From: Cinnamomum chago
Taxonomy: Eukaryota; Streptophyta; Magnoliopsida; Laurales; Lauraceae
Assembly (NCBI GenBank): GCA_038049695.1
Contig: CP142452.1
Location: 49,000,501 to 49,064,500, forward strand
Reading direction: 5' to 3'
Length of the DNA: 64,000 nucleotides
Shown here: positions 12,949-24,289 of the stretch, piece by piece
Position numbering within the stretch: the first letter of the stretch is position 1
Layout: the number at the start of each line of letters is the position of its first letter
The notes under the pieces: model-generated
The model's database searches: none
What the model saw: the letters and a program-made list of their open reading frames with translations, nothing else
What the model was told of the DNA's origin: nothing
Position numbers and translations under genes: made by a program

Positions 12949-13085
12949 CCAGGTCGACCTGCCTGTGTGGCCGGTCGACCGGGCACACTGCAGGTCGACA
13001 GGATTTTGAGCACCAACGGTCATTTTTCTGACCGTTGTGTGTACCAGGTCGACCGGGTAAGGGTCCAAGTCGACCGGGGAAACTA
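12949..13085. repeat. Palindrome cassette in left LTR of C4
   Basis: AGGTCGACCT, CCGGTCGACCGG, AGGTCGACAG and AGGTCGACCGG units plus the hairpin ACGGTCATTTTTCTGACCGT. It has one unit fewer than the right LTR. Confidence 0.85.
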
Positions 13086-13739
13086 GCCGTTGGACTGTTT
13101 TTTGCTTTAAAGTTCATTCAATTCCCTACTTTTGAGAGGCTTGTTGGATGAACTTTTGATACCATTTTGGAGCCTAAGAAAGGGGAATGAGGTGATAAGG
13201 CTAGAAGGCTTTTTGGAAATCAAATGCTTGAGTTTTAAAAAGGTACATCTTTCTAGTTATTTTGATTTCCATTCAAATTGAAATCTATGCATGTTTAAAT
13301 CTTTGTATTTTCATAAATGCATGATTTCTAGCTTCTTAAGAGTTGTTTAGCAAACTCAATATCATCTTTGGTAAATTAGATTGGTTTGCAAACTCTCTTG
13401 TCTAATTCACATGTGTTCTTAGACTTTAATATTCATACAACTTGTTTTAGTACATTTCTTTAAGTTGTTTGAATCTTTCATGTGATTAGCATTTATCTTC
13501 AATCATCTTTTTCTAAGCTTTGATTTTAAAATGCATCAAGCATTCATTTAAGAGCTTCATTGTTGAAATTGATTGAAGTAAAGCATTCATACACTTGTGC
13601 ACACACTTTAACTTATTTTAGTGTATGTTTGTAGTTTGAATTTCACTTTCATATCAGCCTATTTAGAGGCAATTCATTTGTGCTTAAATTGTATATCTTA
13701 GAGTGTTCTTGAAGAGACACCTTCTTAGAGAAAATCTTC

Positions 13740-13905
13740 ATTGTGTAAAGGTTATTTCTTAGCCTAGAAAAGCATCTTGTAAAGGTTATTGCTTAGCCTA
13801 GAAAAGCATCTTGTAAAGGTTGTTGTTGAGCCTAGAAAAGCATCTTGTAAAGGTTGTTGTTGAGCCTAGAAAAACAACATTGTATAGGTTACTGCTTAGC
13901 CTTTT
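13740..13905. repeat. 34-base tandem array in left LTR of C4
   Basis: Four to five units of about 34 bases with the core TTAGCCTAGAAAAGCATC joined by TTGTAAAGGTT. The right LTR carries the matching array at 19085-19245 with a different mix of unit variants. C2 carries it in reverse near 8225-8345. Confidence 0.85.
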
Positions 13906-14175
13906 AAAAAGCATAGTTAGTGGAAATCCGGTGGGGTGATTGGATCACAAGCCGGTAGTGGACGTAGGCATTGAGGCCGAACCACTATAAACCTTTGTGT
14001 TGTGGTGTATGCTTGTGGTGATTGTTTATATTAGCTTCCGCATCTTGTTTGATTAATCATCACTTGTGACTAGTTTATGTTAAGAAGTTAAATTTTGTCT
14101 AAATTGGTCATAATTGTCGCTCACCCTATTCACCCCCCCCCCCCGCTCTAGGGTTAGGATCCCAGGACTTTCAAT

Positions 14176-14187
14176 TGGTATCAGAGC
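14176..14187 (+). promoter_or_regulatory. Primer-binding site of C4
   Basis: TGGTATCAGAGC, two bases after the LTR. This is the sequence complementary to the 3' end of initiator methionine tRNA used by most plant LTR elements. Element E has the same site. Confidence 0.9.
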
Positions 14188-14273
14188 CTCGTGCTCTATC
14201 TTATAGGATCAAGTGTTTGGAACTCTTGATTAGGTGTAAAAACCTTGAGTCGTAACCCTAGTTGTGTGTTTGA

Positions 14274-15731
14274 ATGAATACCTTTGATATGGATTCCACT
14301 AAGCTAGATTGTTTAGACTTTTGTGTAGATTCTCCTAGACCTCTCTTTCTTCCATCTATTGGAGATTCAAACATTCAAATAAATGAATCTCAATGTGAAT
14401 TAAATGAAGAAGAAGAATATGATGAAAATGAAGATGATCTTCAACAAGCCTATGAAGAATTATATACATTATCTTTAAAGCTTAACAAGAAGAATATAAG
14501 TTTAAGAGAAGAATCTAAAAGACTAAACAAAGAACTAGTCTCTTCAAAAGATGAACTTAGAGAGAAAGAAGAAGTTATACAATGTCTAGACTCCAAGTTC
14601 ATGATCTCTTTAAATAACCTATCTAATATCAAAGATGAACTAAATGAATTAAAGATAGGAAATGATGATCTTAAAAAGGAAAATTTAAACCTAAGAGATC
14701 TATTAAAAAGGCAAGACAAAGACTTTATCAATTTAGAATCCAAGTTGACTATTTCCATGGAAAACATGTCAAATGTTCAAAGTAAGTTAAAAACCTTAGA
14801 ACTTGGATCTAATGTTGTTAATGAACTTAATTTCAAATTAAAACTTGCCAATGAAGAGCTAATAAAGTATAAGGAAATTGAAAATGATCTTTTAAAGGTC
14901 AAAAATGAAAATTCAATCCTTATAACCAAAGTCACTCAACTTGAAGGATATAAACAAAAGTATGAGTGCAAGTTTACCCAAAGTGAAGAGAGACTTGAAA
15001 AATTATTTAAATTGGGTAAATCTCATGGAGATAGGACGGGTCTTGGTTTTGATAAGTATACTTCATATGACCCTAAATTCACCAACACTTTTGTGAAAGG
15101 TGAGTCCTCTTTCTCTAGCACTCTTTCTCCTTTGCCCAAAACAAAATGTAATTATTGTGGCATTGAAGGACATTTTAGGTTTGAGTGCAAACTAAGAAGA
15201 AGAAGCCTTGTGTCCAAACCCATCTTTGAACTCAAAAATGTAGAATCTAAATCTATGAAGGTTAAGACACTAAATATCAAAGAAGACTCCAAAAAGATTA
15301 AACAAGTTAAATCAATTAAAATGGACTCTCCTAAAATAGATTCTAAAAAGGTTAAACAAGTTAAACCAAGTATAAAAGAATCTATAAACAAAAAGCTTCT
15401 CAATCTATCTCCCTTATATCAACCCATGAAAGAACTTTTGAAGAAAGTAACAAAGTTAAATTTAAAATTCAAAAGTCAAATAAAGGGAGAAGAAAAGAAG
15501 AAAAGAAAAATGAACAAATCCCCTAAGAAACAAACTCACCAACTTCAAAAGACTAATCATCAATCTAAGCTAAATTTAGTCAAATCTAAATATCATGGTG
15601 ATAAGCCTAAATTGAAAATATATCAAGTCAAATCTCCTATAGTTGGTGGGACTTCCAAACTAGACCTAAAAAATCAACCATCTCAAGACCTTAGGTGGAT
15701 TCCTAAAGTTAGATACTTAGACAAACCTTAA
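14274..15731 (+). CDS. Gag-like protein of element C4
   Basis: 485 codons, opening 87 bases after the primer-binding site. Residues 1-50 have no clear domain. Residues about 45-250 are acidic and lysine-rich with heptad-like leucines (YEELYTLSLKLNKKN), a predicted coiled coil. One CCHC zinc knuckle follows at about residues 292-305 (C-x2-C-x4-H-x4-C, with CNYCGIEGHFRFEC). The rest is lysine-rich and ends near RWIPKVRYL, which resembles the WVPK-type segment after the knuckle in SIRE-type Copia proteins. The N-terminal capsid-like part of a full gag is not recognisable. In the family, gag forms the particle that packages element RNA. The frame is long and open for an element without enzymes. 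Confidence 0.8.
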   Translation: MNTFDMDSTKLDCLDFCVDSPRPLFLPSIGDSNIQINESQCELNEEEEYDENEDDLQQAYEELYTLSLKLNKKNISLREESKRLNKELVSSKDELREKEEVIQCLDSKFMISLNNLSNIKDELNELKIGNDDLKKENLNLRDLLKRQDKDFINLESKLTISMENMSNVQSKLKTLELGSNVVNELNFKLKLANEELIKYKEIENDLLKVKNENSILITKVTQLEGYKQKYECKFTQSEERLEKLFKLGKSHGDRTGLGFDKYTSYDPKFTNTFVKGESSFSSTLSPLPKTKCNYCGIEGHFRFECKLRRRSLVSKPIFELKNVESKSMKVKTLNIKEDSKKIKQVKSIKMDSPKIDSKKVKQVKPSIKESINKKLLNLSPLYQPMKELLKKVTKLNLKFKSQIKGEEKKKRKMNKSPKKQTHQLQKTNHQSKLNLVKSKYHGDKPKLKIYQVKSPIVGGTSKLDLKNQPSQDLRWIPKVRYLDKP

Positions 15732-17797
15732 GGCCTTGACCCTCCTTGACCAACCTATCCTTTATAGTTAAATCATTTTGTTGGTCATGTTGCATTTGCA
15801 TTTTGTTTCTATATAGTTACATTTATTAAAATGCATTGTTTCTTTATGATCAATTGATTTTGTTTTCATGCACCATTCTAAGTTACATATCATGGTTTTC
15901 AAAATCATTTGATTATAATTTCATCATGATTAGATTTGCTTTTTGCTCACATTTAGTTTCATGTTTTGCATTGCATTTCTATACATGATCAATTGATTGT
16001 GATTTCAAAAGCTTTTATTGCTAGTTTATTCATGATCAATTGTTGTTTCTAGCCATTTGCATCTTTGCTTATTTGTTTACATTCTTTTTATATGCAAATG
16101 TCATTTGGTTCTATGTATGGTTGTGATCTTAGTTATATTTGTAGAAACCATACTAGAACTCAAACCCATCCTCTATGCCTTCTAGTTATTTCTTTTTGGA
16201 TGGTTATGATGTTAATTCATGTATATTCTCTAAGTGATGTCATCCTTATACATGTTTCAACTTCATAGTAGTGATCTTGATCATATGAAACTCTTTGAAA
16301 TCCATTCCTCGTATTTCTATATGTTTGATGGATATCTTAGATGTTGAATTCATATGATTTTGATACTTTGAAAATTGCATGCATTGCCAAGTTATATCCT
16401 TTTACATTGCAATTTCTCTTGTTCATCACTTTGCTCATTAGTTATATCTTTAAAAGTGATGAATATCTATTTATGATGCTTGATGGAATTTTGTGTTTGT
16501 CACATCCTTGCTATTAATCATGTTGTCATATTCAATTGGTTTCATTTGGTATAATTTTCCATTGATTTCATATCCAATTGATGTCTTATCTTGTGTATGT
16601 GATAGACCTTGTGTACATTGGATTGAACTTGATAGTAATATATTTGTTCCATGGCACACACCATTAGCATCATAATTTTCATGATTGCCTCCTCTCTTGC
16701 TCATATAAGTAAATCTCATGACCACCATGTTTATGTGTTCATAATATTGGTTGGTTAATTGTTGAGGTTGGCTTCATGTTTGAATTTCATTTCACTCATC
16801 TTGCACATGATAGTCATATTTTTTGATTGAATGAAATGATTTCAAAACTTTCATAGCATATGATTTTCATAGTTAAATTATTTGATGCTATGTTTAGTAA
16901 ACCCCATTTTATCATGGATAGCTCTAATTTGGATTTTTTCCTAATAGTTATATTACTAAATCCATCTTAGAGTGATTGTTTTAATAGACTTATCTTTGAA
17001 TCTCAATTGGTATTCTTTGTTTTTCCAATTGATATCCATAATTGCTTTTCTCTTTGACCTTGCTCTCTTTTGGTAATTTGATCATATTGTGCTTTATAGT
17101 TAAACGAATATAATCTTTCTTTTGAAGTTGACCCTCAATTGGTAAAACCATCTTCTTCTTGAACCAAATAGTTATATCTTTGTCAAAAGTTTGACAAAAG
17201 GAGAGAATGGATTGAGGGGGAGTGTAAACCTTCATAGGAAGTATTAGTTTTGATCAAATTGACCCTTGGATTGGATTTGAACCCTTAGAGACTACTACCA
17301 TGCATGATAACCTGTTATGTATTTCATTTTCGATTTTTTTTGTTAACAGGTGCTACTAAAAGGTATTTTCCTTGTTTCATGTGTGTAGGTACCTTTGCAA
17401 TTTAATGTCAAAGGGGGAGAGAGCATTCAAGTTCTCTAAAGGGGAAGAGAATGTCCAAGCTTCCTAAGGGGAGATATTGTATGATCTTCTACAGGGGGAG
17501 AGAATACATATCTTGCCAAAGGGGGAGAGAGGCATGGTCAAAGGGGGAGAGCTATTAGAAGAAAGAAAGCTTGGAGCTAAAGAAGATGCTTGGCTAAATA
17601 AAGAAAGAAGAAAAGAAAGCTTGAAGAATGATCAAGCTCCAAGCATCAAGATGAATGAAGAAAAAGGACCCAGAGCCCAAGCAAAGAGAAGGAGCATCCA
17701 AGAAGATTTCAAGACTTGTTCAGCTTAGGGGGAGCCGAAGACTTGGTTTGTTAATTCAATGATGAGTAAGTTGCCATCAAATTGCAAAGGGGGAGAT
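15732..17797. other. Non-coding interior of C4 with repeated polypurine tracts
   Basis: No long reading frame. 15760-16900 is T-rich with recurring TGATCAATTG and TTGCATT words. 17400-17560 holds about seven AAGGGGGAGA-like tracts, and the tract at 17786-17797 directly abuts the right LTR and is the likely plus-strand primer. Confidence 0.7.
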
Positions 17798-19516
17798 TGT
17801 TAGGGATTTTGTGTTATTGCAATTTGATGGATGCATTATCATATTAGCACCATTTGAATTTTCACACATGCATTGTTTTAGAAAATCTAGAAATCTTGAT
17901 TTACACATGCATTGGTTTTAAGACTTGTAGAATTAATGATTTATGCATGTTTTGATTTTAAACTTGGATGAAATTTGTTTTGAAAAGATTTTTATCAAAT
18001 CAATTATGTCTCTTAAGTTTCATGAAGGTTTGAGCTAAATGTTTCTTTCTTTCATATGTTTTAACCTTAAGCTCAAAATCATTCAAGCTTTCCAAAGGTT
18101 CTTTCTTTAAAATCATTATTTTGATTTAGAGTTTTCATGACTTTAGAAATTCAGTTTTCATCCTTTTTCAGTCATGAATTCTTGCTTGAATTAAGTGTCT
18201 CAAAGTCCCCTGGAAGATGCCCTCAAAAGTTACAAGTTTCGCTTTAATTCAGAAATTCTGGGCATCACCAGGTTGACTTGCCTGTGTGGCCGGTCGACCG
18301 GGCCAAGGGACCCGGTCGACCGGTCACACTGCAGGTCGACAGGATTTTGAGCACCAACGGTCATTTTTCTGACCGTTGTGTGTACCAGGTCGACCGGGTA
18401 AGGGTCCAGGTCAACCGGGGAAACTAGCCGTTGGACTGTTTTTTGCTTTAAAGTCCATTCCATTCCCTACTTTTGAGAGGCTTGTTGGATGCACTTTTGA
18501 GACCATTTTGGAGCCTAAGAAAGGGGAATGAGGTGATAAGGCTAGAAGGCTTTTTGGAAATCAAATGCTTGAGTTTTAAAAAGGTACATCTTTCTAGTTA
18601 TTTTGATTTCCATTCAAATTGAAATCTATGCATGTTTAAATCTTTGTATTTTCATAAATGCATGATTTCTAGCTTCTTAAGAGTTGTTTAGCAAACTCAA
18701 TATCATCTTTGGTAAATTAGATTGGTTTGCAAACTCTCTTGTCTAATTCACATGTGTTCTTAGACTTTAATATTCATACAACTTGTTTTAGTACATTTCT
18801 TTAAGTTGTTTGAATCTTTCATGTGATTAGCATTTATCTTCAATCAACTTTTTCTAAGCTTTGATTTTAAAATGCATCAAGCATTCATTTAAGAGCTTCA
18901 TTGTTGAAATTGATTGAAGTAAAGCATTCATAAACTTGTGCACACACTTTAGCTTATTTTAGTGTATGTTTGTAGTTTGAATTTCACTTTCATATCAGCC
19001 TATTTAGAGGCAATTCATTTGTGCTTAAATTGTATATCTTAGAGTGTTCTTGAAGAGACACCTTCTTAGAGAAAATCTTCATTGTGTAAAGGTTATTGCT
19101 TAGCCTAGAAAAGCATCTTGTAAAGGTTATTGCTTAGCCTAGAAAAGCATCTTGTAAAGGTTATTGCTTAGCCTAGAAAAGCATCTTGTAAAGGTTGTTG
19201 TTGAGCCTAGAAAAACAACATTGTATAGGTTACTGCTTAGCCTTTTAAAAAGCATAGTTAGTGGAAATCCGGTGGGGTGATTGGATCACAAGCCGGTAGT
19301 GGACGTAGGCATTAAGGCCGAACCACTATAAACCTTTGTGTTGTGGTGTATGCTTGTGGTGATTGTTTATATTAGCTTCCGTATCTTGTTTGATTAATCA
19401 TCACTTGTGACTAGTTTATGTTAAGAAGTTAAATTTTGTCTAAATTGGTCATAATTGTCGCTCACCCTATTCATCCTCCCCCCCCCCCCCCTCGGGTTAG
19501 GATCCCAGGACTTTCA
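17798..19516 (+). repeat. Right LTR of C4
   Basis: 1719 bases, from TGTTAGGGATTTTGTG to CCCAGGACTTTCA. It differs from the left LTR by scattered substitutions, a longer C run and one extra palindrome unit. Confidence 0.93.
18268..18425. repeat. Palindrome cassette in right LTR of C4
   Basis: Same order as in the left LTR but with an additional CCCGGTCGACCGG unit of roughly 22 bases. Confidence 0.85.
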
Positions 19517-19521
19517 TTGAA

Positions 19522-21418
19522 AACACAATCAATTTTAGGGATGGCTAGTCTATCCCTGTGCATCATAAAATGATTTGGCCTATGTGGCTCAGGGGTGGGG
19601 GCAAATGTTCCCCCACAACTTTGAGTGTTGTGGAACTCCACACGAGGACCATATAATAAAAATCAGTACCGTTTAAATTGAAGGCCCTCAATAGCAGTAG
19701 TTACCGTCTTAAGATTAAGCGTATGATGTTCTTATTCATATGATCAATCATATAGCAGTGTCTAACTATTATTGGAGTATAATTTGGATAAAGCTGACAA
19801 GTAGGTGGGATCCACCATAAATTCCACACCCCTCACAGGAAGCGTGAATGAAGTGTGAACCACTTAGAGGCTCCGCACATTTAGATCACGTTTAGTAATA
19901 AATAAGTGAGGAATTTTGTGAGAAATATGTAGATGGAGTATTCCTCATGGCCCTGGAATGAGGATTTCTCACTCAAAATTTGTACAATTGAGGATTTTAT
20001 ATTGAAATCATTGTGTAATTATGCATATAGTTAAGAAAAATTAACATTGGTGCATAAATATGCAAAAATGAGGTTTTCCAAATCCTATAGGTGGAGGGGA
20101 CATCGGACTTTAAAAAAAAAGGACTTACGGTGGTTCAAATCCTCGGGGAGTTACAATTTTCCAAACATGACTTTTCGACAACTGTATGGAAATTTGGTGA
20201 AGAAATTTGATTTGATTACCAAATATGACCTTAACTTTGTTATCTTATCATTTGCATCTTCACTTTTCATCTTTTTTCTTCAAAACTTTTTTTTTTTTAA
20301 AGATTCTTCACAACTGTTGAATGGATGTAAATGTCGCCCTCTCAACCATCCATGCCTTTTCCATATTTGTTTCCCATCAAATAATCAGAAGTAACCAATA
20401 AGTGTTTTCATGATTAGTTGTGGGTGAATTGGTTTATATGGTAAATTCAACATAGGTCTTACATTGATTAGAGTGAGGTACAATTGTTGTGCTATAACAA
20501 TGAGAAAATGATTATCTTTAGTGGTGACCGAATCATGTTATAACTGCCCCCCCCCCCCCCCCCCAAAAAAAAATTTGAGATTCATATCTCAAAAAATACA
20601 AGTATATTTTTAAATTTAGGATTTCTTAATTACATTTTTTTTAAATAATTAATAAATTATTCGTTGACTATCGCTTGCCCCCTATAAAAAAATAAAATAA
20701 AAAACCTTCGCTTCGCCGCTATGTGGCAAACATGAAAGTATGAAAATCATGAAAGGGTAAGGGGCCTGTAAGTTCTCCTTATGCCTATTTGTTTAAAAAT
20801 TTGTGACTACCATAAAATACATTTTTGAGGGCCTCAAAAATGCCCACATCCTTGTTGCCAAGTATAGCTAGACGAGTGTCAAATCTGCATTGTAAATTAA
20901 AGTGCATAGTAAATTTAGATGAGCATTAAGAATTAGGTGAATGGTGATTGGGCAATGAGTGCGAGAGGCCTCCATTGATTATAAGGTGGACAAGGATGAC
21001 TTATTGTCCAGGCTATTCCATGCTTAAGGATGAGTAGGGGTGGCAATGTGTTTGAGTCATGTTTAGATAAGATTTAGGCACTTAGGTTCATCTTTAACCC
21101 GTTTCATTTTTATTTAGAGAGCTGCTAATGCCACACCCCTACATGATCTTTCCACATCCCCTCTTTTTAAGACTAGTATACCCATTTATGAAATGATCAA
21201 CTTAAACATCACTAATACTTTCAGAAGGTCATCAAATTCCTCTGTACACTGCGCCACAAAACATTTGTTTTTCCCTCCTATTTAGCCGATTTATGCAAAT
21301 CTCCTTTTTCCTCAATGTTTTCCCTCCCTACTTCTCTCTCTTTCTCCATTCTCTTCCATTCTTTTGCATTCAGCTCACATTCATCTTACATTCATCTCAA
21401 CATTCATCCCACTCTTCT
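19522..21418. other. Unassigned, probably old intergenic sequence
   Basis: No supported gene. It contains the MITE at 19885-20230, a C/A homopolymer pair near 20548-20572, and a possible decayed hAT edge (TAGGGGTGGCAATGTG near 21028). A pyrimidine-rich stretch at 21270-21418 precedes B-. Confidence 0.5.
19885..20230 (+). mobile_element. MITE-like element, copy M1
   Basis: About 345 bases with imperfect terminal inverted repeats (CACGTTTAGTAAT at the left; ATTTGGTAATC as the reverse complement of the right). It is related in reverse orientation to 32955-33292 (shared GTGAGGAAT, AATCCTC and TTCCAAA words). No coding capacity. Superfamily unclear. Confidence 0.5.
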
Positions 21419-21825
21419 TGTAACGGCCCCGAACCCGATTAGTGATTAAACCGGATCCGGGGTGTTAAATTTAGGGCTAATTAAAAAAATCCCTTTATAC
21501 CGAAAGATAGAAGTATGTTGTGAGGATTATGCATTTGGACCTCATTTAATAAAGATAACCCGCAGAACTCAGCATACTGTTCGACACCCCAAGTGCAAGG
21601 GTGCGCAACAATATATCCTGGTGAGTACAGGGTCGAATCCACAAGGAGCAATTCGTTTGAGCACTTTCCAAGTTTGACATGTCCTAATTTAGAAACTGAA
21701 TCTAACCTAAATAAGAAACTAAACAAATTACAAAAAAGTTTTAATAACTAAAAATTAGCAATTACAACTTTCCAAACCAAAAAATAAACTTAAATTAAGA
21801 AAACCCTAGGCTAAACAATCCTAAT

Positions 21826-22760
21826 AGGGCCGGCTCAAGACAATTTGAGGCCTAAAGTGGCAATCCTAAATGAGGCCTCAAATTATCTATTCTTCTCTCT
21901 TTCTTTTTCAATTCATTATTTCTAATAGACATATTTATCATTTATAAATTATAACTTGTAATATTTACAAATAAAACAGACACTAACTATAATGAACATA
22001 CAATACAAGTTTGGAATTAAAGAAATCTTAAAAGCGTAGAACAATAAAACCTAATTTAATGATTTATCATTGTTGACCACAAAGATTGTAGATGTAGATG
22101 ATTTCAAATTTGATGCAGCCTTTTCAATATAAAAATATATATTATATTTAAGTTAGTGAATTATGATTAACATATATTATAAAAAACACCCTCATATATT
22201 CTCAAAACATACCTACATATATTATTAAAAAAAGACAAAACCAAATCTATAAATCCTTAAAGAAGATTTCTTTAGAAATAATAAGAAAAAAGCAGTACAG
22301 AGAAAGGCAATCTATGAGAGAGGCAAAGAGGGTGAGAGAGTTAAGAGTACCTGAAATAGAAAAGCGTTGGTGGAGACTGAACTCTTGGTAGAGACATTTT
22401 AATATGGCAATAGAAACATTAATCTATAAGAGAAATGTTAATTTGAAAAACCTCACTGGTGAGTTGGCAGGGAGGTTGAAATTGATTGGGATTTAAAAAG
22501 ACACTGTGTAGAAAAAAAAAGAGATGACAGTTGCTTTAGTAATTTTTTGGAATGTAAAAAAATGAATTAAGTGAGATGTGATACTAACTACTATTAAGCG
22601 GCTTTATTTTTTTGGGAGAAGGAAAAATTATGGCAGTTACTTTAATGTTTTTTTAGAATGTGAAAATACGACTTTAATTAGATGTGATACTATGGGGCCT
22701 TATTTTTGGAGGGGGGCTAAAGTAAGGGCTTTTCTTGCCTTATGGTCGAGCTACCCTTGA
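21826..22760. mobile_element. hAT-like non-autonomous element inside D
   Basis: Left edge AGGGCCGGCTCAAGACA; the right edge read in reverse is TCAAGGGTAGCTCGACCA, giving short imperfect inverted ends. The flanks share TCCTAA (ATCCTAAT left, GTCCTAAG right), compatible with an 8-base duplication that has decayed. Subterminal GAGGCCT and GGGGCCTT words are typical of this kind of plant repeat. No transposase frame. Confidence 0.5.
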
Positions 22761-23634
22761 GTCCTAAGTTAGCTAAAACCTGCAAAATTAGTAAACACAT
22801 CAAAACAACCAATTTAAAATTAAATTTCCTAAATTAAATCCTAAAAACAAAAACTGAATTTCAATGCAAATATGAATGATGGATGCAACCCTAGAATGCA
22901 AACAATGCAAATCCAAGAAAGTTTCTAACCATATGATGCATGCTGGAAAATTCTAAATTTGGAAAAATTTGTGCATTGATCCAACTTTGATGGATTGTAT
23001 GACCAACCTAGGATGAACTAAACCAAAATCGAATGGTTGGAACTAAAACTTGGATGATGCATGAACACACAAAAAAAGAAAAACAAGAAGCGAAAGAGGA
23101 TTTGAAACGAAAAATTTATGACCTTCTAAAAATGCCTAATTGAACAGTTTTGTGCTAGAAATCTGATTCGACATTGCTGTGCACCCCTTTTAAGCCTTTA
23201 TTTGACATGGTTCCCGAGGGAATTTTTTGCTGAAATGCTGGGGATTGAAAGTCCTTATTACAAACTTTATTTTTGCTAAGTCTCAAGGTAGAACTCCTTT
23301 GTTTAACTAGTTTTCAATTCATGAAGTTTTGGATGAGAAACATTCTAAAACTATTTGCAATAGTGCTGTTTTTTTCACTATTCAGCCATACAACTATGCT
23401 ATATCCAAATTTTGGATTAAAAATCAGTCCTTAATCATTGTATTTTCAGAAACAAAATCATATTCCAATGCAATCCCTAATTATGATGCATGCATAAACA
23501 CACTTTCCAACCGTGGACTATGCAAAAACAAAAATAGAAAGTTTTTACTAAACATTAGAAGATGCAGTTCTAGACTTCTAAATTCAAAAAATGTATGCAT
23601 ATACAATCAAGTAAATAACTAAAAATAAAAATAA

Positions 23635-23832
23635 TGTTATAAGATATGGATCTTGGGTGGATGCCCACTTAAGATGAGTTGGGGTTAAGTTTAGGGTTTC
23701 TCTATTATGTGACTACTTTGCCTATAAATATGCATCTCCATATTGTATTTGGATAGATATAATGAGATAATAGAAAACTCTCTCTCTTCTCCCTCCTAAT
23801 CTTCTTTCTCTTGTCTCTTACTATTTACAACA
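23635..23832 (+). repeat. Left LTR of Copia G
   Basis: TGTTATAAGATATGG to TATTTACAACA, 198 bases, with TATAAATA at 23723-23730. Confidence 0.93.
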
Positions 23833-23899
23833 TGTTATCAGCACGAAACTCTAAGAGAAACTCTAAGAGAATGAAGAATACTCTTCTTCTTACCCAAAA

Positions 23900-24140
23900 G
23901 AAGAGAAATCCTTCCCTGCACGGATTTTCATAGCGAAATCATTCCCTGGGCGGATTTCCATCACGAAATCCTTCCCAACGCGGATCTTCATCGCGGATTC
24001 CTTGCGCAAATTCTTTTCTAGCACGGATTTTCATCGCAGATTCCTTCCCAACGCGAATTTTCATCGCGGATTCCCTGCACCGATTCCTTCCCAAAGCGGA
24101 TTTTCATTGCGAAATCCTTCACAGCGCGGATTTTAGAAAA
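23900..24140. repeat. Tandem array 1 in leader of Copia G
   Basis: About seven degenerate units of roughly 30-35 bases with the core CGCGGATTTTCATCGCG followed by (A)AATCCTTCCC. The ends of the core are inverted, so each unit could form a small hairpin. No reading frame of note. Confidence 0.75.
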
Positions 24141-24289
24141 GGGTAATATTTTTTCTTCAAATACAATAAGTAGTAACTAAGTCATTCTCCAAAATCAATT
24201 TATTAGAATGCATGCAACTAGTTTATAATGCTTGTGTTGGTTACTTTTCATTTTCTTGCATGATTTCCTTTTAATTTAAATTTATCAAT

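Larger units (their letters stand above)
12479..14173 (+). repeat. Left LTR of C4
   Basis: 1695 bases, from TGTTAGGGATTTTGTG to CCCAGGACTTTCA. It contains the palindrome cassette, the 34-base tandem array and a C homopolymer near its right end. Confidence 0.93.
12479..19516 (+). mobile_element. Element C4: complete-ended, non-autonomous Copia-like LTR element
   Basis: Two LTRs (12479-14173 and 17798-19516) bound a 3.6 kb interior, with the target duplication TTGAA at 12474-12478 and 19517-19521. The primer-binding site TGGTATCAGAGC follows the left LTR and a polypurine tract precedes the right one. The LTRs look about 98-99 percent alike by eye outside the repeat tracts, so insertion is recent. 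The interior has one gag-like gene; I see no protease, integrase or reverse transcriptase, so any movement would depend on a relative's enzymes. LTR length, a coiled-coil gag with a single CCHC knuckle and the many purine tracts resemble the SIRE/Maximus group of Copia elements. Confidence 0.9.

Noticed and set aside
15760-17300. An envelope-like gene in the 3' part of C4, as some SIRE elements have
   Set aside because: Frames are short and T-rich with no signal peptide, membrane pattern or long open stretch.
21119-21160. A second MULE terminus (GAGAGCTGCTAATGCCACACC)
   Set aside because: It resembles a Mutator-type end, but no partner end or target duplication was found, so it is too weak to list.
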